A stretch of 64,000 bases of DNA from contig NZ_CP010429.1 in assembly GCF_000974425.1 (NCBI RefSeq), positions 2,356,001 to 2,420,000 of the forward strand. The letters are read 5' to 3'. Both the position numbers and the translations under genes were made by a program. The notes beneath the pieces were generated by a model, which saw only the letters and a list, made by a program, of their open reading frames with translations, was not told the origin of the DNA and searched no databases. Below, piece after piece: positions 32,171 through 41,123 of the stretch. Position 1 is the stretch's first letter; each line of letters begins with the position of its first letter. The stretch is from Spirosoma radiotolerans (lineage in GTDB: Bacteria; Bacteroidota; Bacteroidia; Cytophagales; Spirosomataceae).

Positions 32171-34327
32171 TTATGGTAGCGCAAAAGCCACGTATTTATT
32201 TCCTTTCTTTTGGCCCAACTTGCCTCCGCCACAGGCAATGACAACATACTGTTTATTGCCCGCCTGATACGTGGCTGGCGTGGCAAACCCGGCGGCTGGC
32301 AAAGTCGTCTCCCAAAGCAGCTTGCCGGTTTGTTTATCAAACGCCCGGAACTTCCCGTCTTTGGTGGCCCCAATAAACAGCAAACCACTAGCTGTTATAA
32401 CCGGGCCACCGTAGTTTTCAACGCCTGTGTTATGGATGCCTTTTGCCGCCAGTTCGGGCTCTTCGCCCAACGGAATTTTCCAGCGATATTCGCCGGTATT
32501 CAGGTCGATGGCGTTGAGCGTGCCCCAGGGGGGCGCAATACCAGATAATCCTTTACTATCCAGAAACTTCGTGTAGCCCGAAATTTTGTAAGGAACATAA
32601 GGCGTCTTGCTGCCCTTGGTCACCTTACCCACCGCTTCAATCTTTTCATCATCGAAGAGAAAGCCAACCAGGGCCTGCTTTTCCGCAGCTGATAATTGCG
32701 TAAAACCAGGCATCATGCCTTTACCATGCCCGATAATCTGCGTTACATACGCCCGATCCCGCCGTTGCCCGATGTTAACTAACGATGGGTAGCCGCTCGT
32801 GGCATTGCCCTTGCGTTCTGCGCCGTGGCAACTGGAGCAGGTCGTGGTATACAGCCGATTGCCCAGCGTAAGATGAGCCAGTTCATCCTGTTTAGGGGCC
32901 AGGTTCAGCGCGATCAGCCAGGCGGCTTCGTTGGCGTTGACATACATAATGCCGTCGGGATCGGTGGCGGCACCACCCCATTCGGCCCCACCATCGAGAC
33001 CGGGGTAAATAAAGGAACCCTGCCGGCTGAGTGGTTGAAAAGTTCCCCGGCGACTGCGTCGAAACTGGGCCAGGAGTGAGTCGCGTTCGGTCGAGTAGGG
33101 GTTTAGGTCCGCTTCGCCAAAATTCTGACGGGCAAACGGAGCCGGCCGGGTTGGTATGGGTTGAGTTGGCCAGGTTTCCTCACCTGGTACATCAGATTTG
33201 GGCATGGGCGTTTCCTTGATGGGAAAGAGCGGCTTGCCCGTAACCCGATCAAATACCAGAACAAAGCCCGATTTAGTGACCTGGGCGACTGCATCGACCC
33301 GCCTGGGCCGTCCGTCGGGGCCGTTGCTGGTAACGGTCAGGAGATTGGGCGGTGCCGGGAAATCACGGTCCCAAATGTCGTGGTGGACGGCCTGAAAGTG
33401 CCAGAGCCGTTTGCCGGTGCGGGCATCCAGCGCGAGTAAACAGTTGGCAAACAGGTTTTGCCCTTTACGATTGCCACCGTAGAAGTCAAAAGCCGCCGAG
33501 CCAGTCGGTACGTAAAGAATACCCCTTGGCCGGTCAACGGCCATACCCGACCAGTTATTAGCGCCACCAACGTCCGTATTCTTGTAGGTTTCCTTCGGCC
33601 AGGTATCGTACCCATATTCACCGGGTTGCGGAATGGTATGGAACGTCCAGACCAGCTTGCCCGTACGGACATTAAAGGCCCGTACATGCCCCGGTGCCGC
33701 ATCGGCTCCTTCTGACAGGCGGACGGGCATAATAATAAGATCTTCGAAGATGGTGCCGGGCGTATTGGAAATAACGAATTTATCCTTCGCCTGCTCGCCC
33801 AGCCCCTCGTGCAGATCGATGTGGCCGTTCTGTCCAAAGCTCGGTATGGGTTTTCCGGTTTTGGCATCCAGTGCGTAGAGGAAAGAGCCAACGGTGTACA
33901 GAATTCGGGCTTCTGGTTCGTCCTTACCCGCTTGTTTGGCTGACTGCCAGTAGGTAACTCCCCGGCTGGTGCTGAGCGATTGCTTGTCTGGTGTTCCGAA
34001 TTTCCAGATTTCTTTGCCCGTAGCCGCATTCAGGGCAAAGGCTTGTACGGTGGGCGTTACCCCGTACAGAACACCATCAATGATAATTGGATTGGCCTGA
34101 ATCTGCCCGCTGTCAGGGGCCGCATACGTCCAGGCTACAGTCAGATTCTTGACGTTTTCGGGGGTAATCTGCGTCAGGGCAGAGTAGTGGCTTCGGTCTG
34201 GGCCGCCCAGGTATTCGCCCCAGTTGGTATAATCGTTGGGTTTTGTATCGGTGGTATTTTGGCTAACCCTCGACCAGCTAACGGCCAGTATGGCGAAAAC
34301 AAAAAGGGCAAAAAATAAGCGCGTCAT
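32171..34327 (-). CDS. PQQ-dependent dehydrogenase with an internal cytochrome c domain
   Basis: A 718-residue periplasmic quinoprotein. Started at 34327 (MTRLFFALFVFAILAVSWS gives a signal peptide); an ATG-initiated frame eight codons upstream is possible. The beta-propeller has tryptophan-docking repeats (LNAATGKEIWKFGTP, FNVRTGKLVWTFHTIP, LDARTGKRLWHFQAV, LNTGEYRWKIPLG). A c-type haem site CSSCH near residue 496 lies in LYTTTCSSCHGAERKG, with a distal methionine candidate in KGMMPGFTQLS. The haem domain is inserted between propeller blades 6 and 7, and the propeller closes after it (RAFDKQTGKLLWETTLP). Oxidises an alcohol or sugar and passes electrons through the haem to the respiratory chain; substrate unknown. 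Confidence 0.88.
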   Translation of the reverse strand: MTRLFFALFVFAILAVSWSRVSQNTTDTKPNDYTNWGEYLGGPDRSHYSALTQITPENVKNLTVAWTYAAPDSGQIQANPIIIDGVLYGVTPTVQAFALNAATGKEIWKFGTPDKQSLSTSRGVTYWQSAKQAGKDEPEARILYTVGSFLYALDAKTGKPIPSFGQNGHIDLHEGLGEQAKDKFVISNTPGTIFEDLIIMPVRLSEGADAAPGHVRAFNVRTGKLVWTFHTIPQPGEYGYDTWPKETYKNTDVGGANNWSGMAVDRPRGILYVPTGSAAFDFYGGNRKGQNLFANCLLALDARTGKRLWHFQAVHHDIWDRDFPAPPNLLTVTSNGPDGRPRRVDAVAQVTKSGFVLVFDRVTGKPLFPIKETPMPKSDVPGEETWPTQPIPTRPAPFARQNFGEADLNPYSTERDSLLAQFRRSRRGTFQPLSRQGSFIYPGLDGGAEWGGAATDPDGIMYVNANEAAWLIALNLAPKQDELAHLTLGNRLYTTTCSSCHGAERKGNATSGYPSLVNIGQRRDRAYVTQIIGHGKGMMPGFTQLSAAEKQALVGFLFDDEKIEAVGKVTKGSKTPYVPYKISGYTKFLDSKGLSGIAPPWGTLNAIDLNTGEYRWKIPLGEEPELAAKGIHNTGVENYGGPVITASGLLFIGATKDGKFRAFDKQTGKLLWETTLPAAGFATPATYQAGNKQYVVIACGGGKLGQKKGNKYVAFALP

Positions 34328-34492
34328 GGAGCTTAGGGAGTAGTCTGACAAATCTACACCAAAAGCAAAAAGGATGGGTGTTGTTACTTTATTAATGTGG
34401 TGTCAGATGCTTACATCCAACACAGTGAGGACGGTTCGCCCGCCCCGGCATACCGGTTGCGATTCTCAAAACCAAGCCAACACGAATACACA

Positions 34493-34536
34493 AGGTTTTA
34501 AGAAACCTCGCAGCGTCATGTTTAAGAACATGACGC
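34493..34536. repeat. REP-like double hairpin, copy 1
   Basis: AGGTTTTAAGAAACCT (6-bp stem, TAAG loop, 34493-34508) is followed by GCGTCATGTT-TAAG-AACATGACGC (10-bp stem, TAAG loop, 34513-34536). The same order occurs at 59160-59202 with different stem bases that still pair. See the REP-like family finding. It lies between the PQQ dehydrogenase start and the helicase terminator. Confidence 0.65.
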
Positions 34537-34543
34537 CACAAAA

Positions 34544-34586
34544 AAATGGCTAATGAACAAGGATAAGCCTTGTTCATTAGCCATTT
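34544..34586 (-). terminator. Rho-independent terminator of the DEAD-box helicase gene
   Basis: A perfect 19-bp stem (AAATGGCTAATGAACAAGG with its complement) around the loop ATAAG, followed on the minus strand by a run of seven T. It lies 22 bp after the helicase stop codon. Confidence 0.88.
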
Positions 34587-34608
34587 CAAAATCGTTTACT
34601 CAATCGCC

Positions 34609-36054
34609 CTAATAATTCTTATCGGAACTTGAATTACTGAACCGGCTGTTGCCAGTGCCCCGACTTTGGGTCTGTGGGCGACTGTTGCTGCGGGCTGGGC
34701 GGTTGCTTTCTCTTTCACGCGGGGCCGACGAGCTGCTACCCTGGCTTTCAGAGCGGGGGCGCGGACTTTGGTTACGGGACTGCCCGCCACCGTTGTTCGA
34801 TGATCCGGCTGAGCGTTCGTTATGGCTGCCTGGCCGGCCACCGCCCCGGCGATTGTCGTTGCGACCACCTTGGCCCTGGCGGGCAGGAGCCGGTGAAACA
34901 GTTGACTCGGATATATTCAGTACGTACGGGTGATTGTCGATAACCGGAACACGTTTGCCAATCAGTTTATGAATGTCGCGCAGGTATGCGGTTTCTTCGG
35001 CATCGCAGAACGACAGGGCAATGCCATCATGACCCGCCCGGCCTGTCCGTCCAATGCGGTGAACGTAGGTTTCGGGAATGTTTGGTAACTCGTAATTGAT
35101 CACGTGCGACAATTCATCGACGTCGATACCACGAGCGGCAATATCCGTGGCCACCAGTACGCGCGTTTCCCGACTTTTGAAGTTAGAAAGTGCACGCTGA
35201 CGGGCATTCTGCGACTTGTTGCCGTGAATGGCTTCGGCACCAATGCCCGCTTTCAACAGGTCTTTCACAACTTTATCCGCGCCATGTTTGGTGCGGGCGA
35301 AAACAAGGGCCGATTTAATTGCTTTGTCGTCAAGGATATGGACGAGCAGTTTACGCTTGTCATCTTTGCCGACAAAATACATGGCTTGTTCAATCGTGTC
35401 GGCGGTCGAAGAAACGGGTGTCACTTCAACTTTAGCCGGATTATGTAAAATGGTATCGGCCAGTTTAGCTACGTCGACCGGCATGGTTGCTGAGAAAAAC
35501 AGCGATTGCCGGCGCTCGGGCAGTTTTGTAATGACCTTTTTGACGTCATGAATAAAACCCATGTCGAGCATCCGGTCGGCTTCATCCAGGACAAAAAACT
35601 GCACATCGCGGAGCGAGATAAATCCCTGATTCATCAGGTCGAGCAAACGGCCGGGCGTAGCGATAAGCACATCCACGCCCGCTTTCAAGGTATTTACCTG
35701 CGCGTGTTGCGAAACACCCCCGAAAATAACCGTACTCCGCAGGTTTAGATAACGACCATAGGCTGTAAAACTTTCGGCAATCTGAATGGCTAATTCGCGG
35801 GTTGGCGTCAGGATGAGCGTCTTTATGCGTCGTGGGCCACCCGTGCTTTTGCTGCGTTCTTCGCTTAGCAATTGCAGAATTGGGATGGCAAAGGCGGCTG
35901 TTTTGCCCGTTCCGGTTTGCGCGCAGCCCAGTAAATCCCGGCGGCTTAACAAAATCGGTATGGCTTTTTCCTGAATGGGTGTAGGGTTGGTATATCCTTC
36001 TTCAGCAAGGGCCTTCAGGATGGGATCAATTAATGATAAATCGGAAAATTGCAT
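34609..36054 (-). CDS. DEAD-box ATP-dependent RNA helicase, RhlE-like
   Basis: A 481-residue helicase with all core motifs: Q-motif PTPIQEKAIP, motif I AQTGTGKTAAFAIP, motif Ia PTRELAIQ, DEAD box VLDEADRMLDMG, motif III SAT, and C-terminal core motifs VATDIAARGIDVDELSHVIN and HRIGRTGRAGHDG. From about residue 395 the tail is Arg/Gly/Ser-rich and disordered (GGRNDNRRGGGRPG, SESQGSSSSAPRE), typical of RhlE-type enzymes and involved in RNA contacts. Acts in ribosome assembly or RNA turnover, often cold-induced. A 165-base upstream region holds no other gene. Confidence 0.92.
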   Translation of the reverse strand: MQFSDLSLIDPILKALAEEGYTNPTPIQEKAIPILLSRRDLLGCAQTGTGKTAAFAIPILQLLSEERSKSTGGPRRIKTLILTPTRELAIQIAESFTAYGRYLNLRSTVIFGGVSQHAQVNTLKAGVDVLIATPGRLLDLMNQGFISLRDVQFFVLDEADRMLDMGFIHDVKKVITKLPERRQSLFFSATMPVDVAKLADTILHNPAKVEVTPVSSTADTIEQAMYFVGKDDKRKLLVHILDDKAIKSALVFARTKHGADKVVKDLLKAGIGAEAIHGNKSQNARQRALSNFKSRETRVLVATDIAARGIDVDELSHVINYELPNIPETYVHRIGRTGRAGHDGIALSFCDAEETAYLRDIHKLIGKRVPVIDNHPYVLNISESTVSPAPARQGQGGRNDNRRGGGRPGSHNERSAGSSNNGGGQSRNQSPRPRSESQGSSSSAPRERESNRPARSNSRPQTQSRGTGNSRFSNSSSDKNY

Positions 36055-36200
36055 GTGTTGGTTGGACGTCGGTAGGCAATGGAATAGGGTACTAAATGGG
36101 GTCCAGCATCCAACGTCTTTGTAAAGTTATATGTGTACAACGGCCATAGTACAAATAAAGTGCCATTTATTGGCGGAATACAATTTGCCGGCAAAAGAAA

Positions 36201-36229
36201 GACGGCCCCAACGCATTTGCAAGGCCGTC
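36201..36229 (-). terminator. Terminator after the SDR gene
   Basis: GACGGCC and GGCCGTC form a 7-bp stem; on the minus strand the hairpin is followed by TTTCTTTT. It lies 28 bp downstream of the SDR stop. Confidence 0.65.
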
Positions 36230-36256
36230 CCGCTGACTGTTTGCTAGCCAGATAAA

Positions 36257-37030
36257 TTAGTCGTAAATACTACCAGCCGTTTGTTCGACCAATCCTTTCG
36301 GTAGTAGCCAGGCCATTAATTTTCCGGCTTTGTTAAGCAGTCCCGTTACCAGTTCCGTCTTACCGGCCAGCGTGGCTTCCACCGCTTGTCGGGCTACTTC
36401 AGTAGGGGTCATATTTACTTTTTCGGCCGCTTTTCGACCTTTATCTCCGATTTGTGCCCGGTCAACAAAGTCGGTATCGGTTGAGCCAGGGCACACGCAG
36501 GTAACAGAAACCGTTGAGCGTCTTAACTCCTGGTGCAACCCACGACTGAATTGAAGGACAAACGATTTGGAGGCTGCGTATAGGCTTAGCCCTGGCACCG
36601 CCTGATAAGCCGCCGAACTGCCTATGTTCAGAACGTATGCCTTGGTCTGCTGCCGAAGCTGGGGCAGGAAGAGGTACGTCAACTCAACCAGGGCCGTCAT
36701 ATTTACGGCCATCATGTTGGTATGCTCACTCAGTGAGTGTTTCTCGAATGGACCGCTCAAGCCATATCCCGCATTATTGACCAGCATCCGAATGGAATAT
36801 TGCTTCTGGCTGCACCAGTCGACAACTTGTTGAGCAGCACCCGTCTGGGCCAGATCAACCGCCAGGAAGTCCGTTTTAATGCCGTGTTCGTTGGCTAATT
36901 CACGGGCCACCTGCGCCAGCAATGATTCTGAACGGGCAACCAGTATTAAATCGAACTTTCGACGGGACAGCTCTTTGGCAATGGCCAGGCCAATGCCCTT
37001 GCTGGCTCCGGTGATTAAGGCGTAGGCCAT
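36257..37030 (-). CDS. Short-chain dehydrogenase/reductase
   Basis: A 257-residue classical SDR. NAD(P)-binding TGASKGIG at residues 7-14, the arginine ILVAR at the end of strand 2 (pointing to NADPH), NNAGYG near 86, catalytic serine in NIGSSAAYQ and YAASK with the Tyr and Lys. The end differs from many SDRs: a hydrophobic stretch KLMAWLLPKGLVEQTA. Substrate unknown. Belongs to the DltE/SDR225-like type of stand-alone oxidoreductases by motif pattern. Upstream is the palindrome at 37062-37130. Confidence 0.88.
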   Translation of the reverse strand: MAYALITGASKGIGLAIAKELSRRKFDLILVARSESLLAQVARELANEHGIKTDFLAVDLAQTGAAQQVVDWCSQKQYSIRMLVNNAGYGLSGPFEKHSLSEHTNMMAVNMTALVELTYLFLPQLRQQTKAYVLNIGSSAAYQAVPGLSLYAASKSFVLQFSRGLHQELRRSTVSVTCVCPGSTDTDFVDRAQIGDKGRKAAEKVNMTPTEVARQAVEATLAGKTELVTGLLNKAGKLMAWLLPKGLVEQTAGSIYD

Positions 37031-37061
37031 ACTAAGTCAGTCGTAAAGGTGGTAAATGATT

Positions 37062-37130
37062 AAGTCGTAAGGAGAAAGTGGCTGATGCGCGAGGTTTGTT
37101 TCTGCGTCAGCCACTTTCTCCTTACGACTT
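37062..37130. repeat. Perfect 24-bp inverted repeat between SDR and dioxygenase genes
   Basis: The arm AAGTCGTAAGGAGAAAGTGG plus CTGA (37062-37085) has its exact complement at 37107-37130; the loop is 21 bases. It lies 18 bp after the dioxygenase stop, so it may end that transcript, but no T-run follows. The inner ten bases AAGTGGCTGA also form the stem core of the hairpin at 54928-54970. Confidence 0.75.
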
Positions 37131-37147
37131 GTTCACGTACGACGGGT

Positions 37148-37963
37148 TTAAATATTTACTTTCGAGATAAACCGGTGGTAGAATGGGGTCTTGCTGTTGG
37201 CATTTTTCGGCATGTATTTACCCGTTACAACGGGTACATACATAACCCGTCGACGGCTGGCTTCGCCCACGAAGGGAGATTGCTGCGCCCGGTGCCAAAG
37301 CCGTCCATCGTGTACCGATAAATCACCGGCATTCATATCGAAGCCAATTTCGTGTTTGTCAGGATCATTATCCACGAAGTATTTCTTGCGGAATAACATC
37401 TTGAAAATGCCCTGCTTGTGGGTACCTGGAATAACACGCAGACCGCCGTTCTCGTAAGGAGTTGGGTTAAGGTGAATGCCCACGTTGAGCATCGGCATGA
37501 TGCGTTGCCCGAGGAAAATATCGCGCGGGCTATCCGTATGCCAGCCCATTTGCGAAAACTTGCTATTTGGGGTACGAATGTAGTGGTTGAGAATAAGTCC
37601 GTCTTTTTCGATTTCGGCAATACGTCCTTCGTAAGGCTGAAGCAGGTCAACGACAGCCTGAAGGCGTGGATCCTGCAAAAATTCGTGAAGTGCCGTGCTG
37701 TACTGTGACAGGAAACACATCCGCTGAATCATGGGGTTCCCAGCTTCATCCTGACCAAATTTCAACGGTACGCCGTTGACTTTGTCACGACCTTCGGCCA
37801 GCCACTCCTTTTCAATGCGTTCAACTTCACTGATGAATAATTTGACTGTTTCCGGATGGATAAAATTGCGAAATACGATAACGCCATTTTTGTTGAAAAA
37901 CTGGCGTTGTTCAGGGGTAATGGTTTCGCCCAGCGTAAAGGGCGGCAAGTTTAATTTGCTCAT
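37148..37963 (-). CDS. Phytanoyl-CoA dioxygenase family protein
   Basis: A 271-residue Fe(II)/2-oxoglutarate oxygenase of the PhyH type. It has the iron-binding HxD in GWHTDSPRD (about residues 142-146), the distal His in LSVHDGRLWHRAQQSP about 70 residues later, and an arginine (SRRRVM) in the right place for 2-oxoglutarate. It opens with the conserved LTPEQ-like entry (ITPEQRQFFNKNGVIVFRNF). The substrate could be a fatty acid, a lipid or a secondary metabolite; nothing nearby indicates which. The TAGATTTG box at 38058 is a possible promoter. Confidence 0.87.
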   Translation of the reverse strand: MSKLNLPPFTLGETITPEQRQFFNKNGVIVFRNFIHPETVKLFISEVERIEKEWLAEGRDKVNGVPLKFGQDEAGNPMIQRMCFLSQYSTALHEFLQDPRLQAVVDLLQPYEGRIAEIEKDGLILNHYIRTPNSKFSQMGWHTDSPRDIFLGQRIMPMLNVGIHLNPTPYENGGLRVIPGTHKQGIFKMLFRKKYFVDNDPDKHEIGFDMNAGDLSVHDGRLWHRAQQSPFVGEASRRRVMYVPVVTGKYMPKNANSKTPFYHRFISKVNI

Positions 37964-38057
37964 ATCGGTGGTTTACAATTCGGAGGTTCCGTCGTTGATG
38001 CCTACCGGCGACCGCACGCTAACCGACGGGCGCAAGTTTCACTGTTTATTAAAGGCT

Positions 38058-38065
38058 CAAATCTA
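38058..38065 (-). promoter_or_regulatory. Putative -7 box of the dioxygenase gene
   Basis: TAGATTTG on the minus strand fits TAnnTTTG exactly. It is 95 bp upstream of the start at 37963. No good -33 TTTG is seen at the usual 19-21 bp, so support is limited. Confidence 0.35.
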
Positions 38066-38140
38066 CGAAATTTACAATTTTAGGATTACTTTGGCGCAAT
38101 TTAATTAATGTGACTTTAATTAACGGTCATTCCGGTTGTT

Positions 38141-39280
38141 GTGCATAATTTACGTGATAAAAGGTCGTTTTTGCTGTTAATCAGCTTATTAATGGGTGTT
38201 TTTACTACTCTGCTCGCTCAGTCGGATAGTATTCCGGTGCCTCAGGAACCTATACCCAATCAGCTGTTAAAAACCAGAAATACCCTAATTCTACCCTTAG
38301 TGGCCCGCTCTATCGAAACAGACTGGTCGTTGGGGCTGGCGGGTTCGTTTACATTCCGGTTTAACCGACATGACTCCCTCACGCGCACATCGAATACACA
38401 GGCCCTGGCGTTATACTCGTTGCGAAAACAGTTCATTGCCGCTATCAATGGCACTACGTATTTCCCTGGCGAACGCATTATCCTGAATTATCAATTATCG
38501 TATAGCAACTTTCCGGATAAATTCTGGGGCCTCGGCAAATATGCCCCCAATAGCCAGGAAGAAGCTTACGCGTTCCGGCAATACTACGTTTACCTGCATT
38601 TTCAGCGAAAGCTTCGGGACCGTGTTTTTCTGGGTGTAGTCTACGAATATCAGCGATTGCTGGCGGTCGACTACCAGCCCGGCGGTTTGTTCGACCAGTT
38701 ACAGGTAACCGGTCGCGATCCGTATCATATTTCGGGAGCAGGGTTAAGCCTAACATACGATTCACGAAACAATGCGTTTGCCCCCGATAAGGGTGGCTTT
38801 TTGCAGGTATTTTTTAACCACTTTTCGCCCGTCTTTGGTTCCAACTTCCGATATACCAATTACGTTATCGACTTCCGGCGTTTTCTCCGAATTTACCAGC
38901 AACAGGTCCTGGCTATCCAGGCATATGGTTTTTTTAACTCGGGCGAGGTGCCCTTACGCAGTCTGGCCAGCTTTGGTGGTTCCAACAGTATGCGGGGTTT
39001 TTATGATGGACGTTACCGCAGTAAAAATCAGGTGGTGGTCCAGGCAGAATACCGCATTCCATTATTCTGGCGAATTGGGGCGGTTGGGTTTGTGGGGGTC
39101 GGCAACGTAGGCAATCGGCTTCGCAACCTTAATTTCGAAGAGCTTAAGTATTCGTATGGCGGGGGCGTGCGGCTTGCCCTCAACCGTAAGGAACGATTGA
39201 ACCTGCGAATCGACTACGGCTGGGGTGTAGGGCAGGGGCTGTCGAATGGCCTGTATTTTCAGTTAGGCGAAGCGTTTTAA
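38141..39280 (+). CDS. Omp85-type (BamA/TamA-like) outer-membrane barrel without POTRA domains
   Basis: A 379-residue protein starting at GTG (38141), with a signal peptide MHNLRDKRSFLLLISLLMGV. The whole mature part is barrel-like; SMRGFYDGRYRSKNQVVVQAEYR fits the Omp85 motif 4/5 region (the RGF turn) and LRIDYGWGVGQGLSNGLYFQLGEAF is a typical last strand with terminal Phe. The N-terminal region is too short for POTRA domains, so it is a stand-alone 16-strand barrel, as in several Bacteroidota surface-antigen proteins. Role: possibly protein or lipid transport to the surface. Its stop overlaps the converging PAP2 gene stop. Confidence 0.8.
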   Translation: MHNLRDKRSFLLLISLLMGVFTTLLAQSDSIPVPQEPIPNQLLKTRNTLILPLVARSIETDWSLGLAGSFTFRFNRHDSLTRTSNTQALALYSLRKQFIAAINGTTYFPGERIILNYQLSYSNFPDKFWGLGKYAPNSQEEAYAFRQYYVYLHFQRKLRDRVFLGVVYEYQRLLAVDYQPGGLFDQLQVTGRDPYHISGAGLSLTYDSRNNAFAPDKGGFLQVFFNHFSPVFGSNFRYTNYVIDFRRFLRIYQQQVLAIQAYGFFNSGEVPLRSLASFGGSNSMRGFYDGRYRSKNQVVVQAEYRIPLFWRIGAVGFVGVGNVGNRLRNLNFEELKYSYGGGVRLALNRKERLNLRIDYGWGVGQGLSNGLYFQLGEAF

Positions 39281-39945
39281 TTCTCCTGTTTCTCCACATT
39301 ATCCCAGCCCGAAAGCGCAAACTGCTTGCCCAGCCAGTAAAGTGGATACGTAAACGCAAACGCACCCAGTACGTCGATGGTGTAATGAACATGCTGGACT
39401 AGCAATAAACAGCCGACGACTATAGAGCCAATGAGCGCAAAAAGTCGGTCCCACCACCGGCGCAGACACAAAAACATCAGAAAAATAGAGGATGTGTGCC
39501 CCGAATAAAATAAATCTTTGGTGATGTAGGTCTTCCCGTAAAAGGCATTACTGATCGGGTCGATAAGCGGAATCAGGCCAACGGGCGGATCGAGCGGGAC
39601 GAGGTTGATGCTGAGCATCCGCGACAGGCTGACGATGATATACCCATAAATAAACATCATGAACACCGCCGGGCTGAACCGGGCCCGAATAATCAGCAGC
39701 AGGGCCGTTGCCCAGATGGTCAGAAAAATACCCAGCGATACGTCGGTGGGTGGAAGCTGGTTAAGCACCCAGTCGTTCAAAACGGGTCCTGAATGACTCT
39801 CAATGGTTTGAAAGAAGCCCGGAAATGTAAAAAGTAAGGCGGTGGTGGCAAGAACCCCCAGGCTAAATTTCCAGCGAAACGTGTTTGATTGCCAGGCTGC
39901 TTGCCAAATCAGGTCGCTGGTCGGATTGGGTGTGAGAATGGACAT
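39277..39945 (-). CDS. PAP2-like membrane phosphatase/phosphotransferase
   Basis: Protein of 222 residues started at MSILTPNPTS (39945), 20 bp after a TACCTTTG box; the frame extends 17 codons upstream. Six hydrophobic helices are visible. The catalytic residues of the PAP2_C (sphingomyelin synthase-like) type lie in LFYSGHTSSIFLMFLCL (SGHT) and QHVHYTIDVLGAF (H...HYTIDV). It most likely transfers or removes a phosphate on a lipid such as phosphatidylglycerol phosphate, undecaprenyl pyrophosphate or a sphingolipid; Bacteroidota make sphingolipids. It overlaps the 3' end of the Omp85-like gene by 4 bp. Confidence 0.78.
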   Translation of the reverse strand: MSILTPNPTSDLIWQAAWQSNTFRWKFSLGVLATTALLFTFPGFFQTIESHSGPVLNDWVLNQLPPTDVSLGIFLTIWATALLLIIRARFSPAVFMMFIYGYIIVSLSRMLSINLVPLDPPVGLIPLIDPISNAFYGKTYITKDLFYSGHTSSIFLMFLCLRRWWDRLFALIGSIVVGCLLLVQHVHYTIDVLGAFAFTYPLYWLGKQFALSGWDNVEKQEN

Positions 39946-39964
39946 GTAAAATTGTAAAAGGCCG

Positions 39965-39972
39965 CAAAGGTA
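39965..39972 (-). promoter_or_regulatory. -7 box of the PAP2-like gene
   Basis: TACCTTTG on the minus strand fits TAnnTTTG exactly, 19 bp before the ATG at 39945. It supports the chosen start and leaves a very short leader. Confidence 0.5.
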
Positions 39973-40009
39973 CAACGTGGCTTTTAAATGAGGCAAGCCT
40001 GTTTATCGC

Positions 40010-41092
40010 TTAAACCATTAACAACCGCCAAATTCCCGATAGTAATACTAAAATCAAGCCGACCGGGGTCAGTACTTTCCAGCACAGAAACATCATTTGA
40101 TCGACCCGAACGCGGGGAAACGTCCAGCGAACCCACATTTGTAATAAAACGGCGAAAAATACTTTCGACAAAAGCCAGAAGCCACCCGTCAGGTTTCCCC
40201 AAATCGTACCGGGGGCGCCACTCGTCCAATCGGCCAGCCGAAGGGGGCCAAGATTAGGGAAGGGTGTGTTCCAGCTACCCAGAAACAACACCGCACCCAG
40301 AAAGGAAACCAGTAGCATCATGGCGTACTCAGACAAATAGAGCAGGGCAAACCGCATCCCTGAATACTCGGTATGAAAACCCGCCACTATCTCCGACTCG
40401 CCTTCCGGTAAGTCGAAGGGAGCCCGATTGCTTTCGGCCAGGGTACAAATGAAGAAGATGATGTAGGCAACGAGCAGGAAAGGATTTCGGACGATGTTCC
40501 AGGAGAAAAAGCCGCCCCAGTGCGTCACGTCGATGCCCAGTCCTTTCAACCCGAGCAGGTAATTCGTCCCTGAAGCAAAAATGCCCTGCTGGAAACTGAT
40601 TTCCTGTAAATCGAGCGTTTGGCAAATCATAACGACACACAGGATCGTCAGCCCTAGCGGAATCTCATAGGAAATGATTTGTGCCACCGATCGCATGGCT
40701 CCAAACAGCGAGTATTTGTTGTTGGAACCCCAGCCTGCCATTAAAATACCGACGACATCGAACGAGACGATGGCCATCAGGTAAAACACACCAACGGCTG
40801 CTCCCGACCCCTGTAAATCGGGCGTGAGGGGCAGTACGGCAAAGCCCGCAAACACCGACGCGAAAATGATGGCCGGTGCCAGCAGAAACAGCCGTCGGTC
40901 GGCTGCGGTGGGGACAATGTCTTCTTTCTGAAGAAGTTTGAGCAGGTCAGCAAAAAGCTGAAGCAGGCCCCATTTGCCCGTCTCCATCGGTCCAAGCCGG
41001 TCCTGCATGAAGGCAGAAACCTTGCGTTCCGTATACACACCAACGACGACAAAGCCGGATGCCAGAGCAAGAAAAATGGGGAGTGCCAGCAT
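40010..41092 (-). CDS. nuoH: NADH-quinone oxidoreductase subunit H, stand-alone gene
   Basis: A 360-residue membrane subunit of complex I. Hallmarks are YTERKVSAFMQDRLGPMETGKWG, then LLKLLQKEDIVPTAADRRLF, WGSNNKYSLFGAMRSVAQIISYEIPLGL, and the cytoplasmic loop LAESNRAPFDLPEGESEIVAGFHTEYSGM. NuoH forms the quinone-channel end with its eight helices. No other nuo gene is within the window, which is unusual, since nuoH normally sits in an 8-14 gene operon. It may be the only copy placed apart, or a second paralogue. The start follows directly after the 41.1-kb palindrome. Confidence 0.93.
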   Translation of the reverse strand: MLALPIFLALASGFVVVGVYTERKVSAFMQDRLGPMETGKWGLLQLFADLLKLLQKEDIVPTAADRRLFLLAPAIIFASVFAGFAVLPLTPDLQGSGAAVGVFYLMAIVSFDVVGILMAGWGSNNKYSLFGAMRSVAQIISYEIPLGLTILCVVMICQTLDLQEISFQQGIFASGTNYLLGLKGLGIDVTHWGGFFSWNIVRNPFLLVAYIIFFICTLAESNRAPFDLPEGESEIVAGFHTEYSGMRFALLYLSEYAMMLLVSFLGAVLFLGSWNTPFPNLGPLRLADWTSGAPGTIWGNLTGGFWLLSKVFFAVLLQMWVRWTFPRVRVDQMMFLCWKVLTPVGLILVLLSGIWRLLMV

Positions 41093-41123
41093 AATTCGGT
41101 TTACGGTTTGTGGTATTCGGTAT

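Noticed and set aside
33337..34029. A 230-codon minus-strand frame overlapping the PQQ dehydrogenase in another phase
   Set aside because: It is in the same strand but in another frame of a gene with clear propeller and haem motifs. Its amino-acid composition (Arg, Ser, Pro) is that of an off-frame translation.
37062..37130. CRISPR-like repeat
   Set aside because: Only one inverted repeat is present; there are no regularly spaced direct copies and no cas genes.
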